DNA from: Melampsora larici-populina 98AG31 | Taxonomy: Eukaryota > Basidiomycota > Pucciniomycetes > Pucciniales > Melampsoraceae | Length of the DNA: 64,000 bases | Assembly: GCF_000204055.1 (NCBI RefSeq) | Contig: NW_006768768.1 | Location: forward strand, 1,263,346-1,327,345 | Direction of reading: 5' to 3' | Shown here: positions 57,400 through 64,000 of the stretch, in pieces | Layout: the number at the start of each line of letters is the position of its first letter | Position numbering within the stretch: the first letter of the stretch is position 1 | Notes under the pieces: generated by a model | Databases searched by the model: none | What the model saw: only the letters and a program-made list of their open reading frames with translations | Told to the model about the DNA's origin: nothing | Program-made: the position numbers and the translations under genes

Positions 57400-57759
57400 G
57401 ATAATCATCCTGCTGTTAATCTGATGGGTTTGAGATTTTCCAAAAATACTTGGGGCAAGATCAACTGGTACCAGTAGCTATGTACTGGCTTGAGTAAAGA
57501 CCCTTCACAGATCAATACAATTGACGCTGATGGTCAAACACCACTTCACAATGCTTGCTCGAGCGGTAGCATTTCATCTTGTCTTTGAATCAGGTCATGG
57601 TGAGGTAGCTTGTGTGCTGATTGAAGCGGGTTTAGATACTGGTTGATTAGACTTGGAGGGCTGTTAACTTAACCTGATGAGGTGGCAGATGTATTGGGTG
57701 ATGTAGTCCACTTGAGGCTGAGGCAATATATCAAAGCTTGTTGTGGAAAGTATGAATGA
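57400..57759 (+). pseudogene. nas6: Internally deleted nas6 pseudogene
   Basis: The 5' part (to GCTTGCTCGAGCGGTAG, ankyrin 1) is fused directly to the last ankyrin repeat (TTTGAATCAGGTCATGGTGA). All introns and repeats 2-4 are missing. A TAA-type stop follows the LAxWLE-like segment near 57494, and other stops lie near 57645. The 3' end still reads as LVHLRLRQY-like DNA. The fusion lies between two CCACTTCA-type stretches that code PLH in different repeats, as expected for unequal recombination. Confidence 0.85.
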
Positions 57760-58479
57760 AAAGATTGTGTGCTTCTGAATATCAAACTTATTATGTTTCA
57801 CTAAAGAGGCCTTCAAATGTATCTCAAACTTGTTATTGATGGCAAAGACATATTGTTGTAAGTATTGTTCTGCAGAGTCATGCTAATCATCCCAAGTGAA
57901 GACATGAAGAGTCAGACATGCCTGAAAACTAACAGAGGTCAAATGCATCAGGCTAGATGTTTAGATATTGGTGACTGATGGATTTCATCATGATTTAATT
58001 GCATTTTGAAAAGTATAAAAAGTCTTGAAGGAGAATATTGAATTGAAAGAAAACTGATACAATGACAAGTTTGAAAATATCATGAAAGGAGTCTAAGTTT
58101 CAGAATTGACAAGACAAATTTGACCCAAGATTCCTGCTGAAGTGGCTTGCCAAAAAAACAATTTGTGACATCCAAGTTATGCCTGGATCAGATACAAAGT
58201 TTATGATACATCCTTCATGAGTAAGACAGAGAATGCCTTTCTTGCAATTTCTTGAAATCTTTGAGCACCACACCAGAATCTTGGTCAGCAATTACAATTC
58301 ATAAATGATTCAAGGATTGCTTTGTCATCATGATTTCATCAAGAGTGAGAATTGTATAGTCAATATCACCAAGCTTGAATTCATTCTAAGCTTAACTTTC
58401 ATTTGTCTGCAAGAGTTTGTGGCTGATGTATTGGTTGTAGTACTCTGTCAATTTTGGTTCCAAAGCCCTGTTGACACTC

Positions 58480-59375
58480 CCGGTGTAAAAGATCAACCAA
58501 CAGCAACAATAGGATCTCTGCTGCATATTTTTAAAGAATTGATGATGGCTTCCATACCAACACAACTCTCTACTGGTACCCCATATGATTGTATCAAGAA
58601 CTTGGTTGTATCAAGGGTCTATTAAAATGGTATGGCTGCATCTGAAATGTACTTATGGTGGATCATATGTTAGTTGCAATTCTGAAGCTCTGGATTATAC
58701 AAGATCATATAATACTTACTCATTCCCAAGAGCCAGAACAAAGTCCTTGTAATTCAAGAACCCCTGAGTCTGACCCCAAAACTTTGGAAGAGTGATGCTC
58801 TGATGCTCTGCTTTCAGCCAAAGCATATTGAGGGAAATCAAAGGCTATCACTTGTATGTTTAAAGATTTGTCCGGCTGACATGATTTAGGGAAGATATTG
58901 TGAGTATTGACAAAACCATACTCAATTATAAAGAAAGAGGTGCAAGAGGTACATTAGGTGCCTTCAAACTAGGGAAAAGTTGAAATGTTGAAGCGAAAAA
59001 TTGGGAACCGTGTAATTACAATACAAGCGATACAACGCTGTAGTGAAATCATAGTTTTCATTACACGCTTTTTTACTGCTTCAAAACTGTGAAGCCCTAT
59101 GAGGGAGGCCCCCTCCAAATACAAAGTCTAACTTTGTGATTGCACTACAGCGTTGTATCGCTTGTATTGTAATTACACGGTTCCCAATTTTTCTGTTCAA
59201 CTTTTCGTCTTTTCCCTAGTTTGAAGGCACCTATTCTCAACTTGAGCCACATCCAAGGTGTCAGCTCATGTACACCTTGCTTATTCTTAGCCTCCTGGAT
59301 ACAGTTTAAATTAGCCAAAATGATTTCTTGCAATGTGGGCTCATCAGAAAAATCTGGATGTGGTGGATTTTGCAT
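58480..59375 (-). pseudogene. Decayed copy 3 of the unknown tandem family
   Basis: The start (MQNPPHPDFSDEPTLQEI...VHELTPWMWLK), middle (SLNIQVIAFDFPQYALAESRA) and end (SYGVPVESCVGMEAIINSLK) of the family are still readable. There are stops in the third exon around the IPF block (TATTAAAATGG region near 58620), and the tail is lost. A 275-bp MITE (58957-59231) sits next to the exon 1 donor. The neighbours are the deleted nas6 pseudogene and flanks like those of the other units. Confidence 0.8.
58957..59231. mobile_element. 275-bp MITE with about 90-bp inverted repeats
   Basis: It starts GGTGCCTTCAAACTAGGGAA and ends in the reverse complement (...CCCTAGTTTGAAGGCACC). The inverted arms run about 90 bp and include AATTGGGAACCGTGTAATTA in both. 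TA flanks each side (58955-58956 and 59232-59233). The matching place in copies 1 and 2 of the gene has no insertion. The arms would fold into a long hairpin. The class is uncertain (a TA target is typical of Tc1/mariner). Confidence 0.88.
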
Positions 59376-59539
59376 ATCCTGATGGTCTGTGGCTTGTAGA
59401 TTGATGATGCAGTGAAATGTATGAGTAAATTCTGTAGTTCTTGTTCACTACAGGGAAGGTGGGCTGCTGTCTAGAATCTGAACAATTGATTGGGATTGTA
59501 GGCAAAAGATGCTTCTGTTAATCAGTGATGAGAATAGAT

Positions 59540-61111
59540 ATTTGTTTGGAGAATGAGGGGCAGCAATGTGATTCATCAAGTACCTACATACAGAAAACGG
59601 TTGGGAAGAAGAGAAAGTTCTGAGCTCAAATTTTTCATGTTGGGACTAGGGTTAAAACTCAAGTTAAGCAAAGGTATCATGCATAAATCCCCAAAGCCTG
59701 CTGGGGGATGGCTTTTGGAGTGGGCGGACGCAGGCGGAAGTTTGTAGTTGACGTTACTTTCCTCGTCGTGCGAGTCATGACTGCAGTCTGCGTTTTGCTT
59801 GAGAAATGATCGGTTGTTAAGAGCGGACCAATTCTCCAGTTAGTCACAAGTCAACTTTTTTGATGGACGGTCGGCTAAATTTGGCTCGATGAGAAAACTT
59901 TCAAGTCACCGAGTCTGAGATTTGGAACATTCAGAATCACGCTCCAAGTATGAAGGTCAAAAGCTGAGGATGAATTGCGAATCAAAACACATCCAAGAGG
60001 ACATCATGCAAATGAAATCTATATGTATGCACATTATATTTGTCAGCCCGACAATCGAACAGAAAAAATTAGCGAAGGCCGGTTCCTAAAGTGCGTGATT
60101 TCTCTCGCGTGCGACGGTATCGATGCAATGAAGCCTCGAACCTTGGCACCAATGCCTCTACTGAAGAGAAGCTTGGCGTGGCTGCTCGCTGAACTTTTTG
60201 ATGGGGAACAAAGCCAGGTGGGAGGGAAACAAGATATTTATACTTGGAGGGATACGGCCGAAATGTGGGTGATTTGCGCTGTCATAGTATGCTTATACAG
60301 AGTGGATGTACTGTAGTATGGCTTTGTGTACATACATGTACATTGTACACTACGCCAATGACAGCCCATGACTCAGACTCTGACGAGATCTATCATCTGG
60401 AGCTGACCTGTCACCTCATGAGTTCGTAGTCGAGAAGTGTTTGAGAGTAGCACCTGATTGCGATTACACACACTTTCTTATCTTGACGGGTGAAATCATT
60501 CCCGAGCCTGGTTGGGGCCTATGTATCTCGGCAGACTTTATTCTCGGCACGTTTTGAGCGTTCATTTATAGTGCCGCTGCCGACCCCTCCGAATAAGTTC
60601 TGATGTACATCTCTCGAATCCTGTTTGAGCTTATCAGAACGCGTCGTTCCGGACCAAAAAATGACAGACTGCCTTGAATTTTGAGGATTCTGTAATCGAA
60701 GCTCTCCTTCAACAATGCAAGACCGGAGACGTAGCCGAATTTGAAACTTTCGAGATAGCGAGTATAGCGTAGATGTTTCAGATTGTTTTTGCACGATTAG
60801 TTTCACCCTGTTTTACCGCTATCTTTGCTCGAGAAGTAGGAGGTAGGTAGCGCTTTTCCACGCAAGCTGCAAGCAGATAACTTGATTTCTTTTACTTATA
60901 AGACGAGCTCTTCCGTGTCACAGAGCGGCGCCAGCCCACTATCGTTAATAGAATAAGTTATCACTTAATACCTTCAGGGAGTACAACCAGTTTGCTCTAG
61001 AAATATCTTGGAAGTCGTACATTTCTGAACCCTTTTTACTCAAATCTCTTTACAAATCACGTTCATTAAGTCCTTGAGATCTGAAAAATCTTCATACTTG
61101 CTTAAAACATC
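59540..61111. other. Intergenic region, no gene seen
   Basis: Several short open frames (59975-60316, 60519-60806) have no domain or supporting splice structure. The end is the probable promoter of the gene at 61112. No strong repeat is seen. Confidence 0.5.
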
Positions 61112-61534
61112 ATGTCCCGTTTGATAGCTATCGTCCTTACAATTTTATGCGCTTCAGTCATTTCTATAGCGGCATATCCAGGTCTTGGGAGGTATATGCC
61201 CCCAAGTGACCCAGACGACTACCTAGAAATTGCAAAGTATGCGACACAGAAGAAACCCCAAGAACCGATCCCTAAACCACCTTCTTCCAACCGACCTCAA
61301 GTCAACACAAACTTTAGAGTGAAGCTTGTCAATCATATTCCTTCAATGAAGTCTTCAGAGGTCACTCCCGCAAGTGAAATTATCAAACCTAGACCTATGT
61401 ACAAGTAAGCTCACAACTTCAATTTAAAATATGCTCGAAGCATGTCTCTCGAACTAAATAGACCAAGATTTTCCGTACTGATTTTCATCTTTCATCATCT
61501 AAACAGTGTGCCAGCGGGGAGTCAATTTGAGTGA
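61112..61534 (+). CDS. Small secreted protein, about 106 aa
   Basis: The start gives a clear signal peptide (MSRLIAIVLTILCASVISIAA, cleavage likely after AA or SIA). The mature part is small, Pro/Lys-rich and cysteine-free (KKPQEPIPKPPSSNRPQ). The frame can run to a TAA at 61408 (98 residues). A better model uses a GTAAGC donor at 61405 and a CAG acceptor at 61506, ending NVPAGSQFE (106 residues). No homologue is recognised. In a rust such a protein would be a candidate effector, but size and signal peptide are the only support. Confidence 0.65.
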
Positions 61535-62340
61535 AGAGAAGATTTCACTCTTGATTTTATTTCCTCAGATTCCAATGCGCACAGCGTCATCACTGCATTT
61601 ACTCATAGAATAATCCACATAGGAAGGATCCACACTACCATGCACATATTCTTTTCCCACATGATACAAGCAGCTCATGATGAGATGAAATCATAGGCTG
61701 AGTTGACTTGATGAAGACTTTTATGATACTGTTGATTGTTGTTCTTTTTAATTCTCAAACTCGGTTTCTTTTCATACCCTCATTATCTATACATTGAATT
61801 GTTTTTACTTTGATCAAGTGCGGCTTCATCATCCGGAACCTGGCGACCTTGAATTTTTATCGCATAAAGCAGGATTTCGGGGTACCATCTTGCAGCTATC
61901 ATTATATTGATTGCAAATCTATCAGCGTTGACAGTGACTCACACTATAGAGTTTAGAAAATTCTTTCCATATGCAAAATCCAGTGAGAGTTTTCAGATTC
62001 TTACAATCCCAGAAAAGAAGACGCGAGACAAAGAGCGTTCTTAAAGTGCCATGTGGAATCTACATCATGTCACCCCAATCGTAACCCCACTCCGGGAGAG
62101 ATGTTGATGTGTTCAAATGAACACCTGTTGAATGTCTCTTCAAAGATGAATTCGATATTGGAATTCACCATGTCTTGCTTAGCAAAAAATGACCTTTCAT
62201 GGTCATTTGGACTCTGGAGGTCATGACTCCATGAGAGACAGCATCAGGTGCTCTGACCGTGGCGGTGGAAGCTCGGTACTAAATCTCATCGAGTTTCGGA
62301 TAGTTTCGGATAGTTGATGTACAATTTCGAGTCACGCGGG
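61535..62340. other. Intergenic region, no gene seen
   Basis: Only the 3' flank of the small secreted protein and unremarkable AT-rich DNA are seen. A GGTTCAAGTC word at 62339 resembles a tRNA B box, but no cloverleaf could be drawn. Confidence 0.5.
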
Positions 62341-62359
62341 TTCAAGTCATGATTACACC

Positions 62360-62780
62360 ACGGGAGGACTTTTTGTCAGAAATCGGCCTGCCATTGGCTG
62401 AGATTGGCCTGAGCGAAAACCAGCCTACAGACCGACGGCAGGCCACCGAGAGGCGGCCTGCATTTGGCCATCCTCCCGGCGCGCAGATGTCATGTTGGTC
62501 GCATCGCAAAATGGCCTGAAGACCGCCTGCAGCCATTTTACAGGCGGCCTGTAGATAGGACGCATTGAGCGCGCAGACGCCGGCTCGCCAGCACGCAAGA
62601 AGGCCTGCAGACCGACTGCGAGCTATCCACACTCCGCCTGCAGTCGGTCTGACTTCCGGCGCGCAGACGCGTGATGGCCAGGTTGTTTTCGAGATGAGCC
62701 ACCTGCCTGCAGGCGGTTTTCCGGTTTCCGGGGAATTCCGACCAGGGATCCGACTGCGTCCGAGTGCAGGCGGCCGGCCA
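62360..62780. repeat. GC-rich repeat block with GGCCTGCAG and GCGCGCAGA words
   Basis: Composition is far more GC-rich than the flanks. The words GGCCTGCAG/CCTGCAGGC recur on both strands (near 62456, 62602 and 62704). GGCGCGCAGA or GAGCGCGCAGACG recurs at about 62478, 62569 and 62659, roughly 90 bp apart. Open frames on both strands here are by-products of composition. It is probably a decayed repeat. Confidence 0.6.
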
Positions 62781-62902
62781 ATGCACCGCACGCGCATGTT
62801 GTTCACTGAGGACACTTCCAGATCAAATTAACATCATTGCAACCACCACCACCACCACATCATCAACTTCACAACCTTCAACTTTCTAGCACTGTTTCAA
62901 TC

Positions 62903-63507
62903 ATGAGTGATCTACCCCAGTGTAAGTCATATTTCAAGAAGATATCCATGAATTATGTAAAACTGTCACTCAACTCATCAGGCTTTGTGCCCCCTCAGTT
63001 ATTGTTGAAAAAAACAAAGGTCCGTTAAGGTGGTATCAGTGTGAAGTGTGCCCACAAAGCCGGTCTATGAAGTTGTATGAATCTCATGTGGCTACAGCGG
63101 CCCACTTACGTTCGGCTGAGCAATTCCTGAAGAGACAAGCAGAAGACAGAGCTCTCCGTCTGCAGTATCTGGCCCCTATAAAGATACCCCCAACACCTTA
63201 TGCCAATAACCTGGACCGCTATTTCGAAGACAATGAAAATCTTGCAACTTCGCCCACCTCGGCGGCCAACCCACCTTCTCCCCTTGCTCTCCTCCGCTTG
63301 TTTGGCCAAAAGGAGGACAATGGACATGATTCCGATAACTCTGACATGCAGCTTGACTTTCACAAGCTTCGGGATGCTTTTGAAGCACTGGAATCAGGCG
63401 TTGATGATCATGAAGATGAACATGCCTATGAGGAAGTGCTGGACCGTGAGCTTTCAGAAATTCGAACTGAAGAGGCTGCTGAATGGTTCCCCTTCAAAAA
63501 GAAAGAG
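62903..63507 (+). CDS. 5' part of a probable transposon gene with a C2H2-like finger
   Basis: Exon 1 (62903-62921) and exon 2 (62999-63507) join in frame to give 176 residues, followed by a GTAAGT donor. A zinc-finger-like block, WYQCEVCPQSRSMKLYESHVATAAH, lies near residues 20-45. The end, AAEWFPFKKKE, resembles the block that begins the main part of tnp2-type rust transposases. The next expected exon reads NFLAR and then meets a stop, and repeat DNA follows. Either the gene is broken by an insertion or it continues beyond the window. It could also be a host zinc-finger gene. Confidence 0.5.
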
Positions 63508-63659
63508 GTAAGTAGCCACCTGTGTACACTGAAAAGCACCGAGTGTATTGGATGATACACGTGTAGCTATCATCCTATGTACTTCGAATGTCCCCCTTTA
63601 GAATTTCTTAGCAAGATAGATGGTCCTATGGTGACCTAGAGATCACCCTAAGTCACACT

Positions 63660-64000
63660 TCTACAAGGGGGGGGCCTTGGCCCCCCATACGCACCAAGTA
63701 CAAATCTCACTACATAAGCACAAGATCTTACTACACAAGTAATAATCTCACTACCAAACCACTACATCTTACTACACGAGTAATAATGTCACTACCAAAC
63801 CACCACATCTTACTACACAAGTAATAATCTTACTACACAAGTAATAATCTTACTACTCATGTAGAAATGTTACTACCACACCATCAGATCTGACTACACA
63901 AGCAATAATGCTACTACCCAAGTACCAGATCTTACTACCTATGTCAAAATCTGACTACCAAATCACCCGCTCTTACTACTTAAATGAACACCTTAATACC
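63660..64000. repeat. CTTACTAC minisatellite and G/C hairpin
   Basis: From about 63700 to the window end, CTTACTACACAAGTAATAAT-like units of about 20-24 bp recur more than ten times with variation. At about 63666-63684, GGGGGGCCTTGGCCCCCC folds into a hairpin with an 8-bp stem and two-base loop. Together they look like the end structure of a transposon that cuts the gene at 62903. Confidence 0.75.

Noticed and set aside
59975..60316. 113-aa open frame as a gene
   Set aside because: No signal peptide, domain or splice pattern, and composition is like the non-coding flanks.
62280..62360. tRNA gene suggested by a GGTTCAAGTC box
   Set aside because: No acceptor stem or cloverleaf could be formed around it.
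62342..62815. 157-aa minus-strand ORF in the GC-rich block
   Set aside because: Open frames occur on both strands there because of GC-rich composition and repeats, and no domain or splice support is present.
63700..64000. CRISPR-like array of CTTACTAC units
   Set aside because: Repeats vary, spacing is irregular and there are no unique spacers. It is a minisatellite.

Overview
The window is nuclear DNA from a fungus, most likely a rust (Pucciniales, Melampsora-like). This is inferred from genes with many 50-100 nt GT-AG introns, DIRS, PIF/Harbinger and tnp2/CACTA-type elements, and paired secreted proteins in gene-sparse, repeat-rich DNA. It is not bacterial: no operons or Shine-Dalgarno sites are seen. 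All gene models were built by hand from the sequence, checking that splice phases stay in frame.

Layout. 0-2.3 kb: a small basic protein (855-1481) and a 163-bp tandem repeat. 2.3-6.4 kb: a broken tnp2-type transposase. 6.4-14.6 kb: two paralogues of a family I do not recognise, a short one on the minus strand (6445-7639) and a giant low-complexity one on the plus strand (8577-14640). The giant one has an exon duplicated together with its intron. 15.7-17.1 kb: a low-complexity basic protein. 17-24.3 kb: repeats and a DIRS retroelement broken by point mutations, a 183-bp MITE and a 325-bp solo LTR. 25.7-31.1 kb: a DDT/WHIM-like/PHD chromatin protein. 32.8-35.1 kb: a single-pass membrane protein. 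36.4-39.6 kb: a 20-exon MFS sugar transporter. 43-48.1 kb: two tandem secreted paralogues.

49.3-59.5 kb: a tandemly repeated pair made of nas6 (a proteasome assembly chaperone) and a convergent unknown gene. The pair decays across three units. The first unit is split by a nested insertion: a PIF/Harbinger element sitting in the terminal repeat of a Mutator-like MITE. 61.1 kb: a small secreted protein. 62.9-64 kb: the 5' end of a probable transposon gene, then minisatellite DNA.

Host functions visible are chromatin regulation (25.7 kb), sugar uptake (36.4 kb), proteasome assembly (49.3 kb) and secretion, with possible host interaction (43, 46.2 and 61.1 kb). Most of the rest is transposons and their relics. 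The best leads are the intron-carrying exon duplication, the nested transposons with intact target-site duplications, the nas6 array, and the unnamed families at 6.4-14.6 kb and 50.7-59.4 kb.
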